The position numbers were made by a program, and so were the translations under genes. From Arbacia lixula (Eukaryota > Echinodermata > Echinoidea > Arbacioida > Arbaciidae), in the NCBI GenBank assembly GCA_963669155.1, contig OZ022576.1, positions 37,168,807-37,232,806 on the forward strand: a DNA stretch of 64,000 bases. The letters run 5' to 3'. Below the pieces are notes generated by a model. The model was given only the letters and a program-made list of their open reading frames with translations. It was not told the DNA's origin and did no database searches. Positions 49,941 to 61,285 of the stretch are shown piece by piece. Numbering within the stretch: position 1 is the first letter of the stretch; each line of letters begins with the position of its first letter.

Positions 49941-52900
49941 CTTGAAACAAACAGACGGAAGAACCATTTAGATATTAACCGTGCAGATTTTTGCGATAAA
50001 TATTCTGCAAAAGCTTGATCTGGGACGTGAAGTTAAATGAACAAGTAAACAAAGTAGCCAAAAAGTCTAATCACCTCCAGCGAAACAATTTACAGAGATT
50101 TGTACAAAAACAAAACAATATTGACAAAGAAAGTGAAGACTTCATAATGTTGACGACGAAATAAACGCAACCGGTTCTAAATCAATTTTCTGGGGTAAGC
50201 GGGAGGTGGCAATTATATTGAGGACCACTTTACGAAATAGGATGAGCCTGTGGGAGAGCAAGGGAGGTGCTTGGCATAGGGGAGATGTCATCATATCACA
50301 CATTCCTCCCCCTTCTCCCTGTATAATGGGTCTTTGATTAGGAACCATTATCGCCTCAACTGAACTTTGATCGGTCGTGTATATCATCTTGTATCTAATA
50401 CATTGGGTCCTTTACTCGTTATGGCTCTCACTTCATTTGTATCATGAGATATGATGACTTGTGGCGTTATGAAAAATGCGATCTGCAAGAAATGGAAAGC
50501 CGAGGGGCGATAAAAAGGCGTTGCATTGTGTACACGGATGGGAGAATAGGGCCCTGTTGTATATTTATATCTATCTAACATACGGCCGCAGCCGAAGTGC
50601 TGTTCACCATGTAGCGCCAAATGTCCCTGTTTGTCATTAAGTTGGGGATATTAGATGGATCATGCTGGATGTCTCGAGCAATCACATCAATGCAGTTAAG
50701 GGGACAACGACCCTTTTTTTTGGCACGGTTACGTTTTGCATAACATTTTCCATTAATCGTAACTTTGCTACCAGTGGCAACATGTAGTTGAAATGGCTGT
50801 ACAGCAATGTTACCATGGTAGTTACTATTGAATCGATGTCAGAGTTATCATTAATGCAACTGGACCATGGTCGTTCAAAGCAAATCTGTCGAAAGAGGTT
50901 TTTTCAGCAACTCGGTGAAAGCTACTCACCAATAAGGCCGTGTACTCCCTCAGATAAGCCTTTCGCTTCTTCCACGTAGAAGCCTAGATGGTCAATGCGG
51001 TGGTTCGGCGCAGTCTCGTCGCCAAATTCATGTACGTGCCGTACGCGGTGCAGCATGACCACCAACATGACGTCGTCACCATGCGCGATGATCACGCGCC
51101 GTTTGCCGGTCAACGCAACCACGAACTCGCCAACCGTCATTGCCAGATCGTCCTCCCAGCCGAGGCGGAATTCGTCCCGGTCGACAACGATGGAGTCCTT
51201 GGTAAAGAGGAGGTTGTGGTCCGGCCCGAGCAACACGCTGATCTGCCCAAAGTAGGTAGCCACGTGGCCTGAGACGGTCAGGTGATTGGCGGGGATGACG
51301 TAGGCATTCACAGACAGACCTACATGTATACACAAAAGACATGCCGGCAGTGGCAGTGATTAATTGAGAGGGAGGGTTGAATGAAAATGTAAGCACGTCA
51401 ATAAGAACACTGACTTGCTGGAATTTGATAATGTGATAGAAGCTGATAATTTTGTGAATTACCATTAGAGGACTCGTTTTTATGATGTTTCATTTTTCTT
51501 AGTTGAGTTGAGTTATTAACATTTTGGCAATCACTTCACGATACCTGTAGAAATTTGCATTTTGACATGAACATAAACATAATTACAGTTGACATGATAA
51601 AGATTATCATAAAATAGTATCACCGCTAGCATTGACAATACTTTTACATGTACTTGCTGATATTTAAAACGTTATTATTTGTATGTTGTCCAATCTCTAT
51701 CAAACTGTCACATATCTGCTTCACTACTTCTTGGTATTCAAATCAAACTACAACCATGGCTTTGTATTTCTTCAAATCTTTGGGAGCTGCCCCCAAACCA
51801 TGCGAGAAGTTCTTGTCCTTACCGAGTTTGTCATCCACGAAGAGATTGAAGACGTCCCCAGGGTCCCCGTTCACATCGAAGCACACACTCACGTTGGATT
51901 GAGGTAGGCGGACCATGAAATGAGGGTCGCTGTCGGCTGTGTATGTGTGACAGGGGCACATTCACGTTCCAGATTAGATTGTATTCAGATTCAGATCATT
52001 TAATTGGTCCATATTAAAAAAAATTGTTAGCAAGAGGATATTCCGCTCTATGGGAATTACTTGTATTACTTGTGCAAAAACACGTCAATTGCGCATAAAG
52101 CGTTAGCAGGCCTTTACTGGCACAACAAATATCTATGATAGATAAACAATAAGAACTGAATAAAAACTGAGTGGTATATCAAGTACAAACTCATTAATAT
52201 GAACATAAATATTCTGCGAGAGGGAAAGAGAAGGAACGAAGAATTGAGAAGGACAGATGGGGGTAGGGTGAGTGAAAAGTGAAAAACGGAGGTATGGTAA
52301 TGGACTGGATACGAGAAATAAATACTAGGATACGGGGAGGCAGTCAAAAGGGAAACACACACATTTCAATTCCTTGAGTACACTACCTAATCAAAAAAGG
52401 AATGTACTTTTGATGAAATGGTGGAGACTATGAATATGTTTACTGTGTGAAAAAATATATGCATAGTACAGACGATTTAATTTTCATTTCATTTCGTTTA
52501 TTTCCATAAAATGCTGCAATGATAAAAAGAAACATCAAATGCAAATAGAAATACATCAAAGTAAGATAAACATGAATACAAAGTAAACAGAATAGTACAA
52601 TAATGACATACACATTAATACTCAAGTGTGGAGAGAGAAGCAAAGGCCCTTGAACTGGCTGAGGCTTCTCCCCAGTACATACCTGTCAATATCATATTAC
52701 CAAACACAAATACAACCAACAAATTCTGACAGTAACAAAAAAAAACACACTAACAAGTATGATTTGTAGTTTTCTCAGATGACGGGAAGGCAAGAATATA
52801 TGAGTGAATTATATATGCTTTATGTTTACTTTTGAATATTGGCAAGGATATAGACTGTTTTATGGTATAAGCAGACTGTTCCCTAATTTTGGACCAATAT

Positions 52901-55900
52901 ATTTTTGATGGTTGTTCGTGAAAGTGCATACCTATCTAAAATAGGGTAACTTGTAGTTATTTGACTGTCTGGTGGTGTATGTGATTAGATCTTTATTCTG
53001 TATAAAAATGTACATCTACAATGAACTTAAGGAGTGGAGGAAGGAAGGAAGTGTAAAGAAAGACAAGAAGAAAGATGAGCTTACCGAAGGAGGTCGGAAT
53101 CATCGTTGGCCTCGGCATCCCAGAATTGGCAGTGGGCATTACAGGGAGACCTGTGCAGAGAAAAAACAAACAATTAAACACTCGTGAGTTGGCGTCAAAA
53201 GATTAATTATGATTAAAAGGGAATGAAAATCAATTTTGGTTGGGTATACAACATATCAGGGTCCCGTCACAGAGAGTTTTAAGATCAATTGTAAATTTGA
53301 AAGACGAGTTCTGATTGGTTACTGGTCAGTCTTTAAAACAAAAAGCGCATGTTAAGTATTTTCCTTATGTATCAATGGAATAGTCTGACGTCAGAGACCT
53401 CTGATTTGGTAAATATTCACCAGTTTCATATAATAATAAGTCAGGGTGCTAATTCAAGTGTTTTTGTGGAGTATCTGAATAGACAGGAGAGATACGGGTA
53501 AAATTTGATGAAAAACATGAATGTAAACGCATCGTTTGTTTTGTAACCATAAGTTGAAATAAGAGCGGGTAGCTCTGATTAAGAAAACATCTTGAAATTT
53601 ATCGCTGTGTATGAAGTCGCCTGATTATTTTGTATTCCATTTATGTATATCACATACATCAGAATCAAATACATCGTCAGAACGATAAAAGCATTACTAG
53701 GAGCTGACAGAGGGTAAACACACTTTTCATCGGTCTGCGGGGCTGTGTTTGCCCCCGAGAACCTGTCGGATAGTTAGGTGCAGCATGCATCTGCAAGGAC
53801 GGGTCGCTCAAGACATCCTCCATCTCCGACTCTCGCTCCAGTTCGACGGGGGCCTCGACGACGGGGTCCTCGTCGGGCTTGACCACGAGCAGGGAGGTCA
53901 GCGGGGTCACGAAGTGGTACTTAAGAGAGAGGTTGAGTGCCTTGTCGGTGAGGGCGTCCTTCTCCTGGCGATTGTTGACTGTCTTCTTCTGCTCGAGCAG
54001 GTTCTTGATCGTCAAGTAAGCCCACAGACGCTGGGCGAAGTCGTCCACCTCGTGGCGTCTCATGCTGCGCTCTTTCTGTATGTGCGAGCAAACAACAAGG
54101 ACAATCGCCTTTCAGTGTCTCGGTCTTTCTTACCACGTCGATGTCAATTCTTCATGCCGCACGTTAGGAACAGCCGTCCCGTTCAGCACTGCGCAGCCAC
54201 GTTTTGGAAAATGTTTCCAGGCATGGCCGCTTCCGGTTTGGTGTAATAGTGTATGAGACGGGGCGCGGACATGACTACAAACGAATTCCGGATGACGCTG
54301 CGTGGTGCAATGTAAGATGGCTCTCCCTTATATGTGGTTATGAGAGAAGACCTTTCTGCATAAGGCAGCTATTTAATCTAATGTGCTGTTGATGCAAAGT
54401 ACTGATATCGAGATCTTTCTGTGCTTTCTTCTGTCTATTTCTATTCTTGTTTTACTTTGATATCAATGAAGATACAATACAATAATGATATCATTCATGA
54501 ATATTTCGGCCAGGAAAATGATTATTGGTCAATAGTTTTCAAGTCAGAGGACGTACATCTTACCTCAATGGGAGTGGACGTGTTCAGTTGGAGGGTGACG
54601 TCCAAAGACTGTGCAGTGATAACAACATTCAGTTCGAGGTCGCTGCTCTCGTTGCCGTCTACGATGGAGATCGTTTGTGGATTCTGCGCCGCAGCCAAGA
54701 CGGTCTGATTGGTCAGCAGACTCGACTCGTCCCGATTCTCACTCTTACCGGGCGGATTCCACACCGCATTAATGACGTCATCCTTGAGCTTTCCTGCCAC
54801 CGTGAGCTCCGTGCCGTCGAAGTAGGCCATGAAGTCGGACTTGGTGAGGCTGTTTTCGTCGACGAGTCGCTTGTTGTACTGGATGTCGATGTTGAAGAGC
54901 AGTGGGTTGGCCACCTCGTCGTAGAAGCCCTTCATCTGGAGGCTGGCGCTGGAGTCCTCGTAGATCTTCCGGGCCAAGGCGTGGTTGGATAGGGACAGCT
55001 TCTCGAGGAAATTGAAGTCGACGCCGTTGCCGAAGCCGACGCTGAAGAGGGATAGCGTACCTCCAATGGTGGCCGTGACCCTGCTGATGATTTCTTTGGG
55101 GTTGGTGACAGCGCCCGAGGTCGGCTGGCCATCTGTCAGCATGATGATAAGCGGCATGGCCTCTTCGCTCCCGTGTTCTGCCAGGAGATCGGCGGCCCTC
55201 ATCAACCCATCGTAGAGGTTCGTCCCTATCACATGACCAAAGAAGACATCATAAAACACCGCCGTCATACTTATTGGTTTAATAGGGGCCACGAGCACTT
55301 TCTCTCAAGGGATGTAGTATTACATTACAGAGCTGTGCCCTTAGCATACCGACTCAGCTTTTCAATATAAGCAAAAACAAATATGATAATTATTCTTCCT
55401 GAAAGAGGGAAAGGTACTTCTTTCTTACATCCCTTCACCGCTCTTACCCTGGGTAAAAAGCAACAGGTAATGATGACAGGTACAAGTAACGTCCACTAAA
55501 CGGCAACGGCTAAGTATGCAATGTATATAAAAAAAGTTGTCCCTGAAAAAAGTAGCCCTCCCTCTCGCCCTTCCCAAATTAGTTGGAGCAAAAATTATGA
55601 AAATAGAGAGTGAAACAGGGCCCTGTATTGAACGCAGCTAGGTTTGCGATGAATATCAATCACAACTCTGGGGCATTTGACTTGTTATTTATTCAGATCA
55701 ATCGCAAATCTTTAAAAAGATGGATCCATGGGCCCTGTGTACTTTGGAGGTCGAGAATTGAACTCGCGATCGGATCAGATCATTCGCTACTCTTTTATAA
55801 GACGGAGCTTTAATCGCTCGTCCATCCCTGCACGCCTCACCGCCCGAGGCCCTGATGCGGCCGACGTAGCGCTTAGCTTCCTGGATGCTGTCCTGATCGG

Positions 55901-56353
55901 CCAGCACCATCTCCTCTGGCCGCCACACCGTGATGTCCGACTCGAACAGCACGATGTTGATCCGATCGATGTCTCGCACGTCATCCAGAATCGTTTTGAA
56001 CGCCGCCTTGGTCTGAGTGAGAAGACACGAGAGGAATTAACCCTCTCTCGATCCCTTGATATGCATATGATGTGTCACAACTCTATGAACTTGTCTATTT
56101 GGTGCCGAGCCGGTTAACTAATGCATTCAGTGTCAGATCAACTTTATATTTTAAAGGAACTATGCAGATGTGCAACAGTGACATAAGGAGTGGAGTTCGA
56201 ATATAACCCTCTTTCTTGGGGCGTCATTCGGGTATGTGGATACCTTCATTATCTGCATCGCGCATTTTGATTAGGCCATCGGAGACTGATGAATAAGAGG
56301 TAATTAAAGATAAGGGATGGAGGAGTACATGTACATTATGAGCGGCTGTAAAT

Positions 56354-56392
<39 letters not shown>

Positions 56393-56437
56393 TAGTGAGT
56401 GAGGAAGTGTGGAAGAGAGAGGGGAGATGGAAAGAGA

Positions 56438-56483
<46 letters not shown>

Positions 56484-59400
56484 GAGAGAGAGAGAGACGG
56501 AAACAGAGATAAAATGGGAGAAAAGGAGAGAGAGAGAAAGCAGAGAGAGAGGTGGGAGAGAAAGAGAGAGAAAAAAAAGAGGGAGAGAAAGAGAGAGAAA
56601 AAAAGGGGGAGAGAGAGAGGGAGAGAGATAGAGGGAGAGCTCTAGAGAGAGAGAGAGGGGGGGGGGGGGGGGAGATTTACCTGATCAATCTTCCTGCCCT
56701 GCATGGAGCCGCTGGTATCGATGACGAACACGACGTTCTTCCTCGTCTTTGGTAACCCTTCTGGTGAAAAGTAATGGACGAAATATCCATTCACCACCTG
56801 CATGATCAAAAGTGAACAAAAAAAGAGAGCTGAGCTGAAGAGCTGAAGTTGAAATGTACGTCTACGGAACATAGTAGATGAACACTACAGGTCTATCTGG
56901 CTACACACATGTATTATGTGTGTGTGGGGGGGGGGGGCATGTGTGTGTGTGTGTGTGTATATATATGTGTTTGTGTTTGTGTGTCTGTGTGTATGTATAT
57001 GTGTGTGTGTGTATGTATATGTGTGTGTGTGTATGTGTGTACATGTGCGTATGTGTGTGGATGTGTCTGTGTCTGTGTTTTCCTGGAGTGGATCGCGGGA
57101 ATACGTGGGCGAGGGGGACCGATTGAGACTCACCTCTATATGGCCTGCCTTCAGGTCGTGAACCACGTCGTACTTAACAACGAACTCGCCCATAATGCCG
57201 TTGGCGCTGGTGAGGAGTAGGCCCTCACCCTTGGTGTCGAAGAGTACCTTGGCCGTGCGGGCCTGCATGTCCACCATTGTGGCATTGTTGAGCTTGAGCT
57301 GGTCGTCCTTGTCAAGTACTGTCCACGAGGCGTTGACTTCCTTCAGCCCCTGAGGTTCGGTCAGATGCACCTCCACACGCACGTCTGGTACCACCTGTGT
57401 AGGTGAAGGAGGAGGGGGAGACAATTTATGGAATCATGCAACATATAAGTAAGACCAAAGCAAACATTTTAGTGGATAAGAAAGTAAATTAAAAAACTTA
57501 AGGACCCGCAATGCCCGCACCTTGTAAATTGTTAATATCGATTAATGATTTTGAGTTACAATCTGTCAAAACTGAGCGGGAAAACCTACATAAACAGTAC
57601 CGTTTACCTAATCAAGTATTATTGACCATACTTTATCTAACTAGCAAAAGGTGTCCAGTGGAGCTTGTTCATGAATGAGCTTGCTGATGAAATCACGTTA
57701 GGTTACATAGTTTGACTTACTTGTCCTGGTTGAATGTTGATGCGGTGTTCGAACATTCCTTCTTTCCTCTTCAGGAGCTCTTGGTACGTCAAGTTAAAAA
57801 GGACCGAGGTTTTCGCAGCCACGGTCACAGACACTTGGAACTTGGACTCCTCCGGCGAGCTAACAGAGATCAAAGACATGTAGGTGAATATTCTGAATCG
57901 AAAATAATTGCAACATTTTAAAACGGAAAGTCTACTCTAAAGTTAAGTTTCTTCTAATAAAAATCAGAAACATCAAAGAAACATATCAAAGAACAGTTGA
58001 CAAAAATCCGTCAAAGGATAACATGGTTATGCATTTTTAAGTTCTAAATAGGTTGTATGACCTGTGTACTAATCTTTTTGAAAAAAAAAAAAAACATTCT
58101 CAAAAGGATGTATACCATTTTACGTGTGCATTTGATATTTCATTTCATACGTGTTTTTACACATATACATCTATGAAAAAGATTTATTCCTTCATTAAAA
58201 ACCAGTAAAAAGGCAATTTTGAAATCATGCAACACACAACATATGGAGGAGCGGCTTTTAATTGACTGTCAAAAGGACACAATTCTCTCATCCTTGGATG
58301 GATTTTCGTCAAACTTCCACTAATATGTTGTTTTTATTTTGCTGCTACATGATTATATCCAGGGATTATAACGCTAGGGTGGAATAGCCATTTAAATATG
58401 CATATTCGATGCGACATGAAACCTAGGGATGAGCTACTTGTACTATGACACTTCTTTCTCATTTTCTATTATCTGATTATGATAACATAAGTATTGTATC
58501 TGAATATTCCCATACTTTCTTTCAATATCCGTATTTCTCTCCCTTTATTTTGTCTATCTCGTTATCGTTCTCTTCTCTCTTTCTCTTCCCTCTTTCTCTT
58601 CTATTTCTCTATTTCTCTTCATGTCTGGCTGTCTCGCCCTTTTTTCCGTTGCCATCTTCACCCACCTCCTCTCGATTTCTCTCTCTCTCACACTCGCCCT
58701 TCTCCTTTCTCGTTTTATAACTAACCATGTGCATAATCATCATATTCATCATAACTTTGCCTTTATTCCAACCCCAACCGTAGTTACGGTCTAAATTTCT
58801 CTTCATCACCAAAATAGTGTGATGGAGTCAATTATTGTTTTAAGTAAACAAACAAGTACAATCAATAAATCAAATTATATTCCACATACTAAGAATGTTG
58901 CTATATGATTGGTCAATAGTTGATCACGTGATGAAGCGTAGTTTTTCCCATCTGATCACCTGAGCAGAAAAGTTCGTTACACTGTAGGTGATAGTACTTT
59001 TTTGAGAAGGAAAGTTCGTTACACTCTAGGTGATAGTACTTTTTGGTTTCGCTGATCTCTTCACTCCTCACAGTCCTAACGCGTGATCAATATTTTGAGT
59101 ACGCGCGAAATAAAAGTGCGTAGCTCGGACTATCGGCGCAGACGACACCGCGGTGCGCGCGCGGAAATTAAAATTTTTGGTTATAGCGCGCTGCGCCGCG
59201 CGCGTACGTACAAAGCAGTGCAAGCCTTCCATTTCCCCCACACAGTATTTCACCAAAGCAAGTGTGCAATTCTCTACCACCTCGTACCAAAATTGACCTA
59301 GAATTTCACTTGCCTGTAATCAATTACAATTATGAAGAGTATTCTCGGAGGATCTATGTTCTCACCGATACCGCACAGGTAAGAGAATTTTGATTACTTC

Positions 59401-61131
59401 TTGCTTTTCCGTCAAAATCTTACAAATTAGCATCAACATGTCATTGTGTTCGTTGGAATTTGTAGAGTCTATATAGCAATTACGTGCACAAAGTCAATTT
59501 GCTTCCGGGTTTCGGAGCGTCGCGTGAATATGTAGCCGCACTGACACGAATGCTTTTGTACGTTAAATTGTCATTTATTTTATAGATTGTTGGTATCAGA
59601 TGTGGAATATAAAGCAAATAATCAACTTTTGGTTTCAGGCAATGAGACGAAATATCACTTCCTCGGCGATCTGAATGTATACGCTATCTTTCCTCAGCTA
59701 AAAGCTTCGGAAAGATAGCTACATCCAGATCGCCTCGGAAGTGATATTTCGTCCCATTACCTTCACCGACGTTGATTATTTGCTTACTATCGACTATCTA
59801 TTATTGTACGTGATTACTATGTCAGTCAGTTATCCATTTCAATCTATGTTTGTCACTTCTTACATTTCGTATCAATGTTATTATCAATGAATACATCATT
59901 GAATTGAAAAATGAATTGAAATGTATAAAGACTGTGTCAGTGGAGCCAACATTTCAGTTTTTTTTTTTACATGGATCCATATATCGAAGAAGAATTTGAA
60001 GAAAGTGTCGGTTACCTTTGCTTGACCTGGCCAGCTGTCTGACCCTTTGCCTTTGCCTCGTTGTATGCCTTCTGGGCTTCCTCCTTGGGCTTGACCTCCG
60101 AGTGATACACCACACCCTCGATGGTCCTGCAGACAACCAAGAAGAGAACAGCATATCAGATTTTCAGGTTGCCATGGCGATTATTGAAAATATATTGAAA
60201 GCCACGTTGGCAAAGCTGCGTGGGGCTATCCAGTCGTGTACTCACATCCCATTTTTGATTTACGTTTATGTATTGTACATTTTTATCGGAAATAAATTCA
60301 TTACTATGCAGTAATGTACAGTATGTAGGAATGTTCAGTTACGTTTGGCTAAAGAAAAATAAATGTTTTCAAAATCCAAATGAATCAAAATGTTGCTCTA
60401 TCACTGGTACGCGGATTAAAATAAAGAAAAGTTCACCCTAAAGTTAATTTGGTTTTAATATAAGCAGAAAATTTTAAGAGGCTAATTAGGGAAGGTTTGA
60501 CAAAAATCAGTCAAAGGATATCAGAAATATGAATGTTCAAAGTCTACATTTCGTGACGTCACTGCGAGATGCGCTGCTATGAGGTGTGTACTGACTTTTT
60601 TTTTTTTTTTTTTTAGAAATGTCCATTTTCTCAAAAAGTATAGATACCATTTTACTTGTGTATTTATTATATCATAAAAACATGTAAATACACAAATACC
60701 TTTGTGGAAAAGATTGATTCCTTCATAAAAAGGGAAATTTATGGAAGTATACGGCACATAACATATGGGAGGGCATCTCGCACGTGACGTCACAAAATAC
60801 AAAGTTAAACAAATCATAACGATCTTATCCTTTGACGGATTTTTGTCAAACCTTCACTGATATATTGCTTATATTTTTTTCCTGCTTCATTCAAACCCAA
60901 ACTGACTTCAGGGTGCATTTTCCCTTTAATATGATCACGAAAAGCCCATCCTCTTAAGAAACGGACTCACATGGAGAAGGCGCTGATGAAGGCATCTTGC
61001 GGGAGGATGAGGGTGAAAGACGCCTCGGCAGCCTTGGAGGCCAGATTCTTCAGCTTACTGCGCACCTCCGTGCTGGCAAAGCGTGACGTTACCATGGAGT
61101 TCACGGCCAGCTTCAGAATCTCTGGCTTGTC
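49657..61131 (-). CDS. ITIH: Inter-alpha-trypsin inhibitor heavy chain (ITIH)-like, 12 exons, signal-peptide exon missing
   Basis: Exons in transcript order: 61131-60971, 60126-60016, 57859-57721, 57394-57134, 56797-56681, 56012-55841, 55225-54564, 54075-53763, 53150-53085, 51936-51823, 51319-50930, 49940-49657. All phases join, giving 929 residues and TGA. Domains: VIT (about 1-140), von Willebrand A (about 240-430) with MIDAS residues D251-x-S-x-S, T322 and D352 ([26 protein letters not shown]), a conserved linker ([34 protein letters not shown]), the DPHF motif at D671, and the ITI_HC_C domain with two conserved Cys near 686 and 894. In vertebrates these secreted chains are cut at Asp-Pro-His and ester-linked to chondroitin sulfate or hyaluronan to stabilise extracellular matrix. 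The family call is firm; that this protein does the same is inference. The usual family length (about 900-950) is matched. Confidence 0.95.
50583..50720 (-). pseudogene. LINE ORF2 3'-end fragment, second copy
   Basis: Nearly identical to 33640-33775 (GTTCACCATGTAGCGCCAA on the plus strand, GATGTCTCGAGCAATCACAT). On the minus strand it reads the same DIARDIQ and [13 protein letters not shown] stretch. It lies in the last intron of the ITIH gene. Confidence 0.7.
50930..51319 (-). CDS. ITIH: ITIH exon 11, ITI_HC_C domain
   Basis: 130 codons encoding [34 protein letters not shown], a [20 protein letters not shown] stretch and [20 protein letters not shown], matching the ITI_HC_C pattern (YFG, LGFYV, HGL-IGQF). 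The donor is ATTG|GTGAGT. Confidence 0.95.
51823..51936 (-). CDS. ITIH: ITIH exon 10, carries the Asp-Pro-His maturation motif
   Basis: It encodes [20 protein letters not shown] and [21 protein letters not shown] is the conserved site where vertebrate heavy chains are cleaved after Asp and esterified to a glycosaminoglycan. The Cys in SVCFD matches the conserved first Cys of the C-terminal domain. The donor is CTCG|GTAAGG. Confidence 0.95.
51937..53084. other. ITIH intron 9
   Basis: AT-rich, with a purine-rich stretch around 52210-52340. I see no exon or recognisable transposon. Confidence 0.4.
53085..53150 (-). CDS. ITIH: ITIH exon 9, short variable linker
   Basis: 66 bases encoding [20 protein letters not shown]. 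The acceptor is CTGCACAG and the donor TTCG|GTAAGC. The phases match both neighbours. It corresponds to the poorly conserved segment before the Asp-Pro-His site. Confidence 0.75.
53763..54075 (-). CDS. ITIH: ITIH exon 8, post-vWA conserved segment
   Basis: It encodes [36 protein letters not shown] and [20 protein letters not shown], then a variable acidic stretch. The donor chosen, ACAG|GTTCTC, is weak by consensus but is the only nearby GT in the phase required by the next exon. Confidence 0.85.
54186..54320. mobile_element. MITE related to 1895-2072
   Basis: CACTGCGCAGCCACGTTTTG, GGCCGCTTCCGGTTT, TAGTGTATGAGACG and CTGCGTGGTGCAAT parallel the palindrome near 1.9 kb. It lies in an ITIH intron. 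Confidence 0.65.
54564..55225 (-). CDS. ITIH: ITIH exon 7, rest of von Willebrand A domain and linker
   Basis: The largest exon of the gene (662 bases). It opens [20 protein letters not shown] with the MIDAS Thr, then [13 protein letters not shown] with the MIDAS Asp, [40 protein letters not shown] and [13 protein letters not shown], all family hallmarks. It ends in phase 0 at GAG|GTAAGA. Confidence 0.95.
55226..55840. other. ITIH intron 6
   Basis: No features that I could support beyond short inverted words. Ordinary intron. Confidence 0.4.
55841..56012 (-). CDS. ITIH: ITIH exon 6, von Willebrand A domain
   Basis: It encodes [20 protein letters not shown] and [20 protein letters not shown], then the helix before the MIDAS threonine. 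The donor is GGCG|GTGAGG. Confidence 0.9.
56354..56672. repeat. (AG)n microsatellite ending in a poly-G tract
   Basis: Almost pure purine, GAGAGA with GGGA and AAAA interruptions, then an uninterrupted run of about 17 G directly before the splice donor of ITIH exon 5. Confidence 0.95.
56681..56797 (-). CDS. ITIH: ITIH exon 5, start of von Willebrand A domain
   Basis: 39 codons in phase 0. It encodes [20 protein letters not shown] then [19 protein letters not shown], carrying the D-x-S-x-S metal-ion site. A poly-G and (AG)n tract lies just beyond its donor. Confidence 0.95.
56915..57075. repeat. (GT)n microsatellite with a poly-G block
   Basis: GTGTGTG with GTAT and GTCT interruptions, preceded by about 12 G. 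Intronic. Confidence 0.95.
57134..57394 (-). CDS. ITIH: ITIH exon 4, VIT to vWA linker
   Basis: 87 codons in phase 0 at both ends. It encodes [20 protein letters not shown] through [19 protein letters not shown]. The acceptor is CTACACAG and the donor GAG|GTGAGT. A GT microsatellite sits in the next intron. Confidence 0.9.
57721..57859 (-). CDS. ITIH: ITIH exon 3, VIT domain end
   Basis: It encodes [20 protein letters not shown] and [20 protein letters not shown], including the conserved LTYQELLKR signature. The donor is CAA|GTAAGT. Confidence 0.9.
57917..58370. mobile_element. Long-TIR MITE, family with GTGACGTCAC arms, worn copy
   Basis: AGTCTACTCTAAAGTTAAGT, GACAAAAATCCGTCAAAGGA and, inverted, GGATTTTCGTCAAACTTCCA parallel the copies at 60424 and 62199. 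The CRE-like part is lost here. Confidence 0.65.
58870..59800. mobile_element. Dispersed repeat with exon-like segment, copy at 59 kb
   Basis: About 700 bases of this are nearly identical to 63225-64000, and shorter parts match 25105-25790. It contains GTTCGTTACACT(G/C)TAGGTGATAG repeated, a GC-alternating block (GCGCGCTGCGCCGCGCGCG), and a segment encoding DLEFHLPV then [16 protein letters not shown] followed by CAG|GTAAGA. It ends in a palindrome (59614-59790). The nature of the family is unknown. Confidence 0.6.
60016..60126 (-). CDS. ITIH: ITIH exon 2, VIT domain
   Basis: It completes the Met codon and encodes [20 protein letters not shown] and [16 protein letters not shown]. These match the highly conserved VIT core (G-x-x-Y, K-E-x-A, TAGLV). 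The donor is AAAG|GTAACC. Confidence 0.9.
60424..60929. mobile_element. Long-TIR MITE with GTGACGTCAC arms
   Basis: The left arm has TTCACCCTAAAGTTAATTTG, AATCAGTCAAAGGATA and TTTCGTGACGTCACTGCGAG. The right arm is its inverse, with CGCACGTGACGTCACAAAAT and CAGGGTGCATTTTCCCTTTAA. The centre is a poly-T run. It lies between ITIH exons 1 and 2. Confidence 0.8.
60971..61131 (-). CDS. ITIH: ITIH exon 1 (first visible), start of VIT domain
   Basis: The acceptor is TCTCACCAGCAG on the minus strand; the CAG three bases earlier is an alternative in-frame acceptor. The donor is AT|GTGAGT. It encodes [20 protein letters not shown] and [16 protein letters not shown], the opening strands of the VIT domain. 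The frame is open a little upstream, but the residues there do not look like the family. Confidence 0.85.
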
Positions 61132-61195
61132 CTGCTGGTGAGAGTTAAACCATGTATACATGTCAGATTTATATTCAGGCTTGTTCACCTGGCGA

Positions 61196-61285
61196 AACAT
61201 TTACATGTATATGCTATGGACTGCATATACATGTAAATGTATATGGACTGCATATACATTTACATGTATATGTAGTCCATAGTAT
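61196..61285. repeat. Compound palindrome of TACATGTATATG / GGACTGCATATACATG
   Basis: TATGGACTGCATATACATGT occurs twice, and the inverse TACATGTATATG(T)AGTCCATA closes it. This is a short cruciform-capable block upstream of the first visible ITIH exon. Confidence 0.7.

Noticed and set aside
56885-57220. Cys/Val-rich plus-strand frames and the His/Thr-rich extension of ITIH exon 4
   Set aside because: Translation of the GT repeat in the intron beyond the exon 4 donor at 57133.
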